From assembly GCF_000699445.3 (NCBI RefSeq), contig NC_067196.1:3286001-3350000 (forward strand): a stretch of DNA of 64,000 nucleotides. Direction: 5' to 3'. The translations under genes and the position numbers were made by a program. Source of the DNA: Schistosoma haematobium. Its lineage: Eukaryota > Platyhelminthes > Trematoda > Strigeidida > Schistosomatidae. Below are positions 46,782 through 60,500 of the stretch, one piece after another (the stretch's first letter is position 1; each line of letters begins with the position of its first letter). The notes under the pieces were generated by a model. The model was not told where the DNA came from, did no database searches, and worked only from the letters and a program-made list of their open reading frames with translations.

Positions 46782-49700
46782 CTCTGATTGATACCTAGTT
46801 ATAAATTAAAAATTCCCGACGCTGAAGATCATGATATCTTATGGAAAGTAGCACATACCACGGTGAGTGCAAAGAATGACACCATAAAGTATCCACGAAT
46901 CGAACGCCTGCAGCCTTCGAAAAGTTTGATAAAAATGGATACATGTGGCTGTCTGAGCAATGCTTTCGGTTACAAACTGTTTGTCGTCTGTAGCTATCAC
47001 AATGGTAAATGTCACAAAAAGTCATGCAATCTGGCGTAATCGCGATGGATCAATTGTTGCTTGCTCTATCGATAATGGCAGTGGACCGATAAAAGACCTA
47101 CTTAATTAGCTACGGCTTAATGATGTCTCTGAGCTCAACCTGCTAAAGAATCATTGACAATGTAGCACTCGATATGAAATCAAACCAGGCTGTCAAACGT
47201 AGTATTTTATATCCGAATGAAAGGAGCTCAATATTACAAAATCGATATAAACTGAAGAGGTCAAGAGATTTTGTTTGTAAAATCTTGCCGCTTGCGCGTC
47301 ATATGAAATAAAGAAAAGTTGAAAATGAAGTAAAAATATAGTCAGATGGTCAAAAGGACCTCGGAGTTGTGAATGTTCAAATGGTGAGGCTTTGACTGAA
47401 TGATGCCGAGTCCACTTTTTGTGCAACACGAAGCCATGTAACTCGTCTCTGAACTTGTTGCACAACTGTTCGAACCTTATTCGATAAGCGATCGCAGCTA
47501 GGTGTGAAGATAGTTTCTGCAATGCCGGATGTAATAAGTGTCACGGAAACTCGATTGGCTAGAGTGTCATGGAGTTTTAGTGTTTGATTTCACCTTCATT
47601 GGTAACAATGGTGTGCAATCCAAAGCCATAACAAACGTATGAAACGTAAGAGTATAAGAATTTATACACTCAGTATCTTCATTAGATCAGACAATAGAGG
47701 TAGCATTCCACTCGGAAACAGATTGAGAGGCGTTCAGTAATTTGTATGCAAAAGTCACTTCATCGCACATTTCTTGGACAACACAAAGGTGTTTGTGAAA
47801 TTCTACACAATGATTCAGTAAGGATATTCTCACCCTTTTCCGTACGAGCAAAAGAGCATAAAAGAGATTTGCGTTGCCGGGCACCAACAAGACAAAATCT
47901 TGATAACTGGAGGCTCAAAATATTTGTTCCTTGACCCTCCGCAAGTTTTATTGTTTGGAGAAAAGCTTGGTAAAAAGTCGCTAGAATTGCCCTTAGAACG
48001 TATATTCGTGCATAAAAAACGACTAAGAGAATATGTAAAATCCGAGCATAAAGGGAGATTGTAGTACTGCAATACTATTGAATACAACCACGTTTAAGCT
48101 CAGATATTATCAAATTAATTACCAATATATATGAATACCTTGTAGATGACCTTAACTCCAGTGTTGCATGCAAGCTGTTAGCCTCCGTCGAATAACAGAC
48201 ATTACAGAGTTGAAAGAGGTTTTAAATAACTGCAGCTATTCTGCTTCGTGGAATCGTCAAGGTCTCGTAGACAGACTGGCTGAACTAATCTAGTTCCATC
48301 GTCATATGGAAGAATCAGAGATGGCTTTATGACAGTTGTTAAATTACTCAATGACAACTTCGTATCTGATATACCCCCATGTTTCTTATCTTCCCTAACA
48401 AGGAATTCACAGGGATACGCAGCAAACTTTCAAATGATTAGAATAGATTACTTGTCAGCTGACTAACAACTTTCTCATTCTTACAGGAGAACTGAAGACA
48501 CTTGGCTGGTTAAAATGTTTATGTCAAATATTAACAATTTCACTGTTTTTTGGATGTATTTGTTTTACTCAACTTCTGAAATTGTTTGTTTATATTATTG
48601 TTTCAATGCATTTTGATTTCTGGTTTTCTTTGGTTTGGTATTTGAGAGTTTTTGCTCCGTAAACCTACAGTATTGAAGGTTTGTTTTGTGATCATTGTTA
48701 GAACGGAATCTTGGTCGACTATTTGTAAATTGCCAATAAACTTTGGTAACTAAATTTGAGCTTGGTTCCATCGTTAATTTGGGTTGATAAGTTGCAAATA
48801 TATCGGTAGAGAAGAGAGCAAAAATTTGAACGTAACACTTACCGAGGCGTCAAAAAATAGAATTCATGACCACAATATGTGATCACAGCTTCATCTGTCA
48901 ACGTTTTTAGAAGTTTGAGTCGATTGAGAGGTCGTTGTTTTCAAGGCTAAATTAGGTTACCCATCCTCCTATTCCTTCCAAACTAGAACTGAAATAGGTT
49001 TTGTGAACTGATAAATATATAATAAGAAAAAAAGCTGATTTTCACGCATCAGACATATCAAGGTTAATGAACATTTGAAAAGCACAGTTAGAAGTGGCAT
49101 GACAAGAGATAATCGCTTCATATTATAATTTAGAGGGGCAGAATCAGATCAACGAAACATGTTCTGGACAACTGGACAGAACACCAAACGTCCGTAAGAC
49201 TTCTATTGACAGCTTTCGTCTCTTTATGTTTTATTTTTGTCTGATGAATCGAACAAGAAAATAAACATTACATCCTCACCTGTAGACTCAAAGATTCTAA
49301 TGTTATAAACCACCTCCGACATAATTGAACGAAACATTTAAGCCATTTGTTCACGTCTGACGTTCTTTGCGGTGACCCCAGAAAGATGGCTGCCGTTAAG
49401 CTTGGTCAGATGCAAACATCTCTTGCTAGAATACACAGTTCTCTAGTACCGGAGGGATACTTCTGACGTTTCATATAAAACAAGGCAGACATAACTAACT
49501 TAGTTTCGTATTTAACATATAAGTATGAAATTTAAACGGTCGGAACACCACAGCAATGTACATACTAGCCCAAAAAATGTCTAGTCATAAGGAACATTCC
49601 TGACCACGTAGATCAATTCTTAAATATAAAAGAAGTGAAACAGGAATTTAGGTAATTTCTCTAAGAGTGGACCGGATGGAATAGATCATGCCTTGAGTAC

Positions 49701-50571
49701 GAAAGTCAAATGTTTGACCACAATGAAAGGAATTATTGTGTTGTGTGACAAGAAATAATAGTGGTCATGAACTTCATACATAATTAAAAGCCGTACATTT
49801 TAAACAGATATTTAATAATACGAAGAAATCATAATGTCCTCCAATGGCCATAGGAGATAAAAATCCAGGAAAATCAAAAAATGCATACAAAAGAATACCT
49901 ATAGGAATTCGATCTAAAGTTAATCTATCATCCAGGGCTCCAGAAAAGCGCAGCTTGCCTACAAAGACAGTCACGTATACCAAATTGTAGCTGACTTTAT
50001 AAAGTTTAGCATATACAGTATAACAGAAACATCAACGATATTAAAAGAAATGGCACAGCCTGAAGCCTTAAGTTTGAACAACGTTTAAAACCCATTGTCT
50101 GCCTTCAGAATACCATCACAACACCACCACCAAGATCATTTTCATTGCACTTTCGAGAATTCCATTTGTCCGACTTCGCAGACTGAGAGTTAGAGGTGGT
50201 ATTCCTATATAACATGGCGAGTAAGAACAGGTGTAAATCGTCAAGTACAAATCTCCACGTACATGTCTATATTATACATCGTTGAATAGCACTCAATTCG
50301 ATAAGTAACACAAAGCACGCCCCATTGACAAAAATATCAATCCGTTCAAAAGTTATGAAAGAAAATGTGACCCGGAAACATCCTATGGAAAGTCCGCACG
50401 TCAAAATCATATAGAAATGTCCGAGACAACCAATTTCGTCAACACACTTCCCACCATAACTTTGGACCGGCTCCACTGATTTCGTTCATTCAATTTCTGT
50501 GAGATTTCTCATGCAAATATCTGTTTCATTAGTTATAAATGTGAAATTCATACAAAATGAATTGACTTACC
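46782..50571. other. Unassigned 3.8-kb region with scattered coding-like stretches
   Basis: On the plus strand, frames broken by stops contain protein-like runs, for example KILITGGSKYLFLDPPQV and ERIFVHKKRLREYVKSEH near 47880-48050, and ITELKEVLNNCSYSASWNRQ near 48200. They follow one direction but change frame, as in a pseudogene or old transposon. No family was recognised. Minus-strand open stretches at 49774-49983 and 50267-50476 have no support. Confidence 0.35.
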
Positions 50572-50784
50572 TCACTCACGACACAATTTCAACGGTTTCA
50601 TTGATTGTCTCTGATAAGAGTTATTTCACCAACATTGTTAGAAAATTATCATCAGGTATATTTTACAACATATTTTCACTAAGTAAATAAATATACACAT
50701 CAACCTACTTTTGAACAGATCTAAAATCCATTTAGCTCCATACAATTTTTCTAGCCTCATTACTTCTATTAAACACAAAGACAG
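50572..50784 (+). repeat. Arm of a 0.2-kb inverted repeat (partner 55786-56001)
   Basis: Reverse complement of 55786-56001 at roughly 90-95 percent identity, with shared blocks such as CATTGATTGTCTCTGATAAG and ACTTTTGAACAGATCTAAAA. Confidence 0.8.
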
Positions 50785-50831
50785 CGACACGGTGATCGGA
50801 ACGACTGTGAGAACAGCTTAATAAAATGAGG

Positions 50832-51000
50832 AACGAGTGTGATACGTGCTACTTATATTCTCAGATATTTGCTTCATATAACAACGATCAGAAGCGGAAA
50901 GTTTGTCAAAGGAAAGTTGAGAAGATTGAACCAAGGAAAAATGAAAGAGAAATCGAAAGAAGTAGAGAAGTGGAATGGTCATGAAGGATACAATGAACAA
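50832..51000 (+). repeat. Dispersed repeat R3, diverged
   Basis: Head motif GATACGTGCTACTTATATTC and purine-rich body like 8576-8812. The open frame across it is therefore not a gene. Confidence 0.45.
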
Positions 51001-51478
51001 TTGATGAAAGACTTGCAAAGTTTAGTATTCACAACTCACCAAATAACTCTTCATAAGATAATATATTGGTTGACCTGAACAAGTGAGGAACAATAAACTT
51101 AATAATGTAGTATCTTCAGAAAATGTTTTCTCATCTGTATCACAAGTTTCCTGAGGATGTGATGTCCTCCTTTTTTCTCTTCAAAAGTACACCTTCTTGA
51201 TAATAAGTATGTACTATGTATATTTAACAAATTACATATTACATTGTTTAACAAGTAATATACTTAGTGTCCTTAACAAAACCTACTCCTCCCTCCATTC
51301 ACTTGGTTTATTTTAAACATACACCTGAATATGTTACTGCTTAGTAACTAGTTTTTATTTTTTTTCTTCTCACAAATAATATTTACTGCTAAACTACTTC
51401 AGAAACATAAGAATAGTATCCATTCCACAGTTCACACAGATTTCGTTTCTCATCTTTTCATGATACATGTTTGCTTCA

Positions 51479-51488
51479 TATATAAATA
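51479..51488 (+). promoter_or_regulatory. TATA box of the symmetric-exon secreted-protein gene
   Basis: TATATAAATA lies 48 nt before the ATG at 51536, the spacing expected for a short 5' UTR in the first exon. Confidence 0.45.
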
Positions 51489-51535
51489 TGGATATATTAC
51501 TGACAAAGCATTCATCATTGTGAAAAGATTATTTT

Positions 51536-54500
51536 ATGAAACAAATGAAAGACTGTTTCATGCAAGCTATAGTGATTTTTATATATTATCTTGGTAAGTA
51601 AACGACATTTACTTTTATTATGAATTCGATTGTATAATATGGACAATATTTCCTCTTTCGAATAAATTTGTAATATCAGATGGGTATTTTGGATCACATA
51701 TTTATTTCAATGGTTGAGATCATGAGTCATTTGAAGCTAGATCATCATGGAAAACTTGGAAGCACTGTACATTAACACCGTTGGATGCCGGCTCAGTGAT
51801 ATACTGGTTAAAAGCGAAACCAGTACGTACTGAGTTCGAATCTCGCGGGGGGGGGCGAGGTCGTGAATGCGCATTACTGAGGAGTCCCACAATTGGACGA
51901 AACGGCCATCCAGTGCTTCCAGTTCTTCCATGATAGTCTAGCTTCAACTGACTCATGTTCTTAAACATTGAAATCTATAATAACTTATTTACACTATAAT
52001 CAATAATGATGATATGCTTATATAATATATAACCTATAACTAAGACGATAACGCGACAACGTTTGAAATGAACGGTGCTGGGTACAAATTCCACAAAAAA
52101 CATCAACTCTATTTGACCAGTATCAAAATAGGACAAAACGTGCGTCAAACTAGATTCTATTGCTAACCACTACTCATCTTTGCTTATATTAGGCAATGTT
52201 TTGATTAAAATCAATGTATATTGACATTATGTGAATTTCAACTTTGCTTTTTGTTGAATACATCTATTTTATTTCACAATATTGACATTTCCAACATTGA
52301 TAATTAGTTCAAAATAGTTTATGAGACACATATTCTCATAGAACATACTGAGTTCCTGTGAATATTACCCAACTACTTTCGGGTCCATACGAACATGTGT
52401 GGTGAAATCAAAATGAATGAATTTATCAGTATAGGGTTGTGGAGGTTAATAAGTTTTTGATTGAGATCATGAATCGATTCACGTTAAACCATCATTAAAA
52501 ACCTGGATTCACTAAACGAACGTTTCGTCCTGTTGTGGGACTCCACAGCAGTGCTCGTTTACGATCCCGCATGCATGGTAATTACAATGTTGAACTGATA
52601 GAGGCCTGCACTTTCAGATGAAAGTTGAATGGAAACCTACCCAATCATTTTTTATGACTCACTAAAAATGAATCTGTTATAATGCTCAATTTACTTTGTA
52701 TACACAAATGGGACGATAATTTGCCTTAGACAAATCTCTACACTAAATTGTTTCTCAGTGTCTATTATTCAACAGGACTTCAACACAACTCTGATCAAGA
52801 ACACATGATTAACTTGACTAGAATGTAACTATATTTTTACAACAAAATCCGACAACAACTCAACACAATCAAACAGGAAACAACAATCCGTCATGATAAG
52901 GACATGAGAATATATAACTCATCTGACCCTCGTCAGACTATCTACAAACATGAATCATAATAAAGCACCATGACTACTTATTGTAACTACTTATTGAAAT
53001 AACGACCACGACGAGTAAGTGGCAACTGCATTGTTCAAATATCTGAAAATTGTCTACAACTGAACCGGAAAACCATAGATATCAGAATTTTCTTTGCTCC
53101 GCACTAACTTTACTTGTTCTTCTTTCTATTTATATCAATAATGTTATGTTGTAAAATAAATATCGATTTATTTCTTACTTTCAAGCTGTACAATATCTGG
53201 TGACAGCAGATAATGCAAGTGGAGAACTCGAAGGTGAGATAATGAGTATTCTGGGATTTTTCTTGTAACTGCATACTCATAACGTATGATTTATTGATTA
53301 TTCAATGATATTTGAACATACTCGAGTAGCAGTTTTACATCAATGGAAAGTTGAAATGTATTTGTTAGTTGAATGACAATACAAAAAGAAGGATAGAATT
53401 AGACGAGTTTTAGAAAAAAACATCAACTACCTAACAACTTTCAAACTACTGTTAAGCCAACATAAACCAACCGATCCATAATGTCAGAGCAAATTCCTTA
53501 AATTCTTTTCATCGTTTATTCGTAGAGAGCAACCTCGCAACTATTCATCGACGTTTTGACATAGAAAACATTAAGGATAAGAATAGGCTGACAAGTAAAT
53601 GCATTAAACTCTTACCAGGAAAGCTCAAGGAGCAGTGAATATTGCTTACTTACTCACCTACATACGCTAGTTACCCCCAATGGAGCATAGACCACCGACC
53701 AGCGATATCCAACCCACTCCGTACTCAGCCTTCCTTTACGCCTCTATCAAACTGTAGTTCATTCTTCTCATTTCTCTCTCGGTTTCTCAACGTAATGTGC
53801 TCTTTACTCTTCCTCCCCTTCCTTGGATCTGAGGATTCTAATTTAGGGTTGGCCATGTGACGCAGTTGGGTGCCTTCTTCAGTTTGTGTCCGAACAGCAT
53901 CCACACCTTCTTCCTGATTTCTTCCTTGTTTTGGATCTGGTTTGTTCGCCCCCACAGTAGTTCGTGGCCGTTATTGTTTGACCGATGGATCCGAATTCTT
54001 TGTGTTAGCAACTGTTGAGACATACTGCTGCTACACTGGTCGTTCTCTCCTGCGTTTATTGTTACGCGTACGATAGAAGAACAAAATAATCCGTCAAGAC
54101 TATATCGTACAGCTGCATCCCATCTGTCCACTGTATCCCGTGCTTTCCTCTCAGATGTCGATATCTTCAGAATTCAGTCGATCACCGGTAGAAAGAAAAA
54201 ATTGTAAGAGTAAACAATCTTGAATGACACTGGTTTTTACTGCAAACGAGTCTGTGAGAAGTCCTTCGTGCACAATTTTGCAGTTCAGTTCATCATAATC
54301 ATCCTGTAGGGCGCTGACTATCTTCTCGGGCACGTCGTATATCCCGAAGAAGCCCCCATAATATTGTCGTGTCCATGCTGTCAATTTCTTCTTCGTAGTC
54401 AAGCAGAGAATATATATACATACTTCATACTTTGGTTAACTATCACACTACCTACTAGTCTTTCTAGAGTATCAAATAATCACTCTTTACTTTCACCTAA

Positions 54501-57500
54501 GTGACAAAAGCAAAAGACATTTATTTAATCCTCTTAGTTGCTTGTTACAGTGATTAAATGTACACATACGTGTGAAGATAAACCTTTGAATTGAACAATA
54601 TCTATTTCATAACATGTTCTTCATACCCCATAGATGTATACTTCAAACTAAAAGTGTACACTGAAAGTATCAAACATCTTCAACAACAAAAAAGTAAGTG
54701 ATTCAAAACGAGTAGATATGTCGTATTGAGAGGGGATGATTAAAGTCAATATATCAGTATGCATACATAAGCTAATAACATAAAATCAACGTAGTTTTAT
54801 TATATTAGTTGAGATCGTGAGTCAATTGAGGCCAGACCATCATGGAAAACACGGAGGCACTGGACCGCCATTTCTTTCTATTGTAAGTCTCCTCAGCACA
54901 GTGCAATCTTGTTTCAATTGACTCATGATCCCAATTATTAAAATTACTATAATATCCACAAAAAGCCCCTTCTGATATATTTTTTGTTAATAAGTTCAAA
55001 CAGAGGAACAGCTTGCATACGAGCTTCAAGATGATGTAAAAGCATTCCATGAAGGTGAGTTGAATATCCTATTTCATCGCTTTTAATAATCTTTTCAGAA
55101 ACAACTGAAGTTCTGTTATTGATCAAGATCATGAAGCGATTGATTTTAGACCACCATTGAACAGCTGGAAGCACTGAACAGCCGATTCATCCGATTGATT
55201 GAGGTTACACATTAACACCGTTGGATGCCTACTCAGTGTTCTAGAGATTAGGCGTCCACGTGCGAGACATACGGCCTTAGGTTCAAGTCCTGCAAGCAGA
55301 ATCATGGATGCGCAATAAAGAGGAGTCTCACAATAATAGGAAAAGGGCTTCCAGTGCTTCCAGGTTTGCAATGGTGTTTTAACATCAATCGATTAATGAT
55401 TTCAATCAAAAACATAATAATATCTGAAACCCCATACTGATAACATTCTGTCGCTTGATAATATAAACAGTATACTATTGCTCTACATCACTTAATTCTG
55501 TGTTTAATATTTAGACATGATCATATATTTGAGCGATGAACGAAGGTTTCTTTTCAGCTTTCATACTTTCATTCAACATGATAACGATTAAATACAACTG
55601 GGGATTCATATGCCAGAAAACTAACTTCAATTTATATCTGTTGGCGACAGATATCATTAACGTTACCCACACATGGTAACTGTGATTCTAAATCTTCTAG
55701 ACATTTGTCAGTAAAGCTATTCACTGATCAGACGAATTAGGTGTTTACAGAACAGCTCCTGTCTTCACATTTCGCTGATATTCTTGTACTGTTTTTGCGT
55801 TTCATAGAAGTAATGAGGCTAGAAAAATTGTATGGAGCTAAATGGATTTTAGATCTGTTCAAAAGTAGGTTGATGTGTATGTTTATTTATTTGTTGCAAA
55901 TATATTGTAAAATATACCTGATGATAATTGTCTAACAACGTCGGTGAAATAACTCTTATCAGAGACAATCAATGAATCCGTTGAAATTGTGTCATGAGTG
56001 TGGAAGAGACTCTCTATTGAATGACTATGACAGATCATGATGAAACACGGATATCTTATGATGTCATGATAGTGATATTCGTTCTAACAACCACAGAAGC
56101 GGTTACTAAACGCGAATGGAATATTCAGTCAAGGTATGAGAATCTGAATGATATTTGCTTAACAGTGTAGATGAGAACATACAATCAGGCATTGTCTGGT
56201 ATGAGTGAATCTGATTGGACACAGTGTGGACAGGAGAAGACAAACTACAGTCTGAAGTGTTCAAAATGGAAAACATCAGGCATGATGATATGTCATGAGG
56301 CAATATGTTTTGCGAGAATTGCACAAAACTGGTGTGCAATTTGCAGATGTATGTGTTTTCCAAGTATTGGCTACAGATGTATCCATATTACCAAAGAAAC
56401 ACATTGAACTAGATCTATGACATTCGCATGAATAAATCGTTCAGCAGGTTGATGTAATGAAGATGCTTGTTTCTTTGTGGATCAACAACTGGTTGTTCTT
56501 AATATGGAACTGAATCTACAATGTCACAGGAGGACTGGATAGATGGAATTACAGAGGAGAATCCCCTTCACATTTCGAGGTGAAAGGCGGTAAATATCAT
56601 GCGAATTAGAAATGATGACAACGCTCTGGATGAGATTATAGTCTGTAGGTACACACGCAGCAAGGAGGTTCTGATGTCGATGTGGATGCGAAAATTGGCA
56701 ATGGAAGGGCAACACTCCAACGACTGTTGGATATCTGAAGCTCAAAATAACTGTCACTTCTTATTGAAGTCGAAGTTTTCACTGTATATTTTGAAACGAA
56801 GTCAGTGAAACTTGCAAATTATGGCAACCAATATCAGTTAGATAGTGTTATCTATAAAGTTTTTAATACATATGCTCTTATTCTTTTGACGGGATAGTTT
56901 AACCAATGGTCGACTGTGTCTGTGAACAAGCAAGCATGGACATATATGTAAAGACGATGAATAGTAATAAGCGTTAACAGTAAAGAAGGTACCAAGACGG
57001 TGTTGCTTAAACATCACTGGTCAGTGGCCTATGCTTCAAGTGAGGTTATCGTTTTACGTAAGCAATTTAGAAACGCTCTGGTTTTGCCACAGTAACAAAA
57101 TACAACCACATTTTTACTAAATACAGATATCAATCCCAATGATGCTAATTCACTGCAGACCTACTCAGGTAAGTCAATTCATTTTGTATGTATTTCACAT
57201 TTATAACTAATGAATAACTGTGACAAATTGGATTTCATTTTGAAAAGTTCTGTCACTCATATGAACTCAGTTGGGATTTACTAACGATGTTACCCAATAA
57301 ATAATTTCGAGATAAGTATAACGAAACAAATTTTAACGATTTTGTATTCACTGTGGTATATGTGTGCCCAGTTTATAAAACTTTATCATATCAAAATATA
57401 CTGTGGAATATCGTCGATTGGTGTTGCTTTCACACGACTCCACATTCAATACTATTTTATGAATACACTTGGATTAACTCCGTTTGTAGCTATTCTATGG

Positions 57501-60500
57501 TCACTGCCGGTCCAAAGAGTGTGTAAAAGGGTGAGGGTTGGTTATGAGGTCAGCAACTCCATCTCGTTGAAAATTATCTTGCTCGAAAAAGATTAACTAG
57601 GTTAAAAAAGATTAGACCGTTTAAAATCCACCCTCCGAATGAAGGAAGGAATATGATGCTTCATGATGAAAGGCGAGATTCTTCGGAAGTCACACAGGCG
57701 ATTCTTCCTCCAATAATCAGCTCAACAATTATTATTGAAACACTGAACGTCCGGACAATGTGTCATACTGGGAGAACCAGTTAAACAGCCAAGGAATTAA
57801 GATGTGGAATTCGTTTGACTCATGCTGGACAGGAAATACCAGATTCGGAGGAGATGTTTCTGAATTGTATTCACAAAGAAGGAAATTTCCCACGTAGGCA
57901 AGCATTTCCTCTTATGCTGTTCAAAGAAGCACAAAAATCACGTAAACAAAAGGGATCTCATTGATCAATGATCATAAAAAGCACCTTCAAAACCAAAAAA
58001 TGGGGATATTTCAATCAATGTTATGCGCCCATCAATGATAGCAATGACGATGATAATGATCAGTTCTATGATAGGCTGCAATCGATCATAGTAAAGTGCC
58101 CACGAAATGACTCGATGACGGACCTTAACATCAAAAGACGGAATAGAAACAACGTTTATGAAGAAATCATGGGTAAACATGAACTGGGAAAAAGAAATAA
58201 AACAGGGAGAGTTTCGACAATCCACGTGCACTCAACAAATTGACTATAGGTGGCAAAATATTCCTACATAAACCCATACACAAAACTGCATGACTCGATG
58301 ACGGACCTCAACATCAAAAGACGTATTGGAAACAACGTTTATGAAGATATCATGAGAGAACATGAACTGGGAAAAGAATCAAAATCAGGGGAAGTTTCGA
58401 TAATCCACATAAACCCATACACAAAACTGCATAGGTCTCACCGGATCACATTACACATCGCATTTTGTTGCATTTATGGAATATTCCGATGTTAATTATA
58501 CTTCATTGAAAAAGTAAAAAATGATGAACATTTCATTAACTTAAAAGTCTGTGTTACCATTTTTTCATCAGAAAATTATGAACGACTATCTGATATAAAG
58601 AGCAATCCAGATCTTGATGAATATTGTAAGTTGAAAACACATCTACTTATGTTATCATTTGACGGTTACTATACATGATGTGCATAAGTTCTATATGAAA
58701 CCTGTCACAGTAACTTGTCACTGTTCTAAGAACTAAGCATATCGCAGAAGTAAATTGATATCTATGTAAGCCGTTTAGTAGTTTTTATAATGAGGTTGTA
58801 TTGGACATAAACAACTAGCCATATTTATATATTTTTTGCCTATATTATGTATCGTTATACTGCACGTCAGTTCGTTCTGTTCTAATTTACGGCATTAAAA
58901 CGTGTTCATTTTTAGCAAGCACTTATTTTAAGCCGAAAGCAGATCCCAAGGAACAACCGAGGTCGTACTTAATATTTTATGGAAACGGGGCTAACTCATA
59001 TGTTGCTTGGAGAGATAAAGGAATAGCTGTGACTTCAAACCTTGTGGTAGCTGTATTCACCACATATTCACCATTTGTCAGGTTCTAGAACACACTTGCT
59101 TATCGGCGTCCGAAAATGATAGTTTTTCTTGACTTAGAGGAAGTGTCTGTCATTGAAAGGTGTTGTTGTTTCTGGACTGCATTGCATCAACAACTGAACT
59201 AAGGATGGGGAGTCCGGCCAGCCCTGGTGAGATGGTGTCTGACGAAATCTCTTCACGGATACTGGAAGCTCGTTTGGCTTTTGCCAACTTATGTCACCTA
59301 TGGCGAATGCGAGACATCCGCCTATCAATAAAAGGACGAGTGTACTGCGCGACAGTCCGATTTGTTTTAATATACGGCAGCGAAACATGGCTGTCAAGAG
59401 TGGAAGGTACTCGGAAGCTACTAGTATTTGACCACAGATGACTTAGAAATATTGCTCGCATCTGCTGGGATCATCAGGTAAGTAATAATCAGGTTGGACG
59501 GAGGGTATTAGGGAATGATGATAAAATCGGTTGATGAGGTTGTGAATTTTCTTCGACTGAGATAGTTGAGTCACGTATTACGTATGCCTGGACAGCGATC
59601 ACCACGACGAGCAATACTGAGTGACTTGTGTTGGAGGTGTTTGGAAGAAAGTTCGTGGCGACCAAAACAAAATGTGGCATCAGTGCTTGAGGTCACTAAC
59701 TTCTACTATGAGCCATGTTGGTAGATGCGGACTACTTGGTTAGGGTCCGCGTGACGTGTATACATTCTTTTTCCTCCCATAATCTATGTGATGAAGATCA
59801 CTTTATATCTTTCTTTCTATCAACTATATCTTTGTTTCTGTACTATATCCTTATACACAATCTTTTATATATTACTACTATTGAATTAACTACTTCGATG
59901 AATTTACTGTTCATCTTGTTTTGCTAATGAGTGAGGTGTGACAACTTAGATCGATGCACATATGTGCCTGATCCTACGTTGTAGCTGACTGACTGACCAG
60001 TTCTCAATGGAATGAATTGGAGTTGGCTTATATATAATACAAATTAATAAGAGTACTACATTCGGTAAATTTTTCTCTTTTCTCATTCATCTATTGTAGC
60101 CCATAAATTATTAGAATCTGCAATAGAGAAGAAGTGGAATGCGAGATTAAACTTTGATCTGGCAACTAGTAGGTTTTAGATATAAAACCTTTTAACATCA
60201 CATAATCAGTAATGAAATACACTTGACCAATAAAGAAACTATATCAATCCATTATATCTATGAATGAGTATACTTACTACATATGTAATATAATTACATA
60301 TATTCCACTGAATATTAGTGCTGATCTACAAGAAATAAGTTTGTATTAGCCTCACTTGATAATCTTCATGCAGTGGACTTCTCAAACACGATATATGATT
60401 ACATATTCTTCAATAGAATTTCATGCACTGATAATTGAAAATCGTCGATGCTTCCACCTAAAAGATGATCTACAATGTCTTCCATGACATCAAGTTCACA

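Noticed and set aside
50839..51078. 79-codon plus-strand open frame
   Set aside because: Overlaps a diverged R3 repeat copy with similar sequence elsewhere.
52773..52824. Possible exon after TTCAACAG
   Set aside because: The donor leaves phase 2 and the signals are weak.
55564..55679. Possible extra exon of the MEG-like gene after TTCTTTTCAG
   Set aside because: The frame is open, but the only donor leaves phase 2, which breaks the phase-1 rule kept by all other exons.
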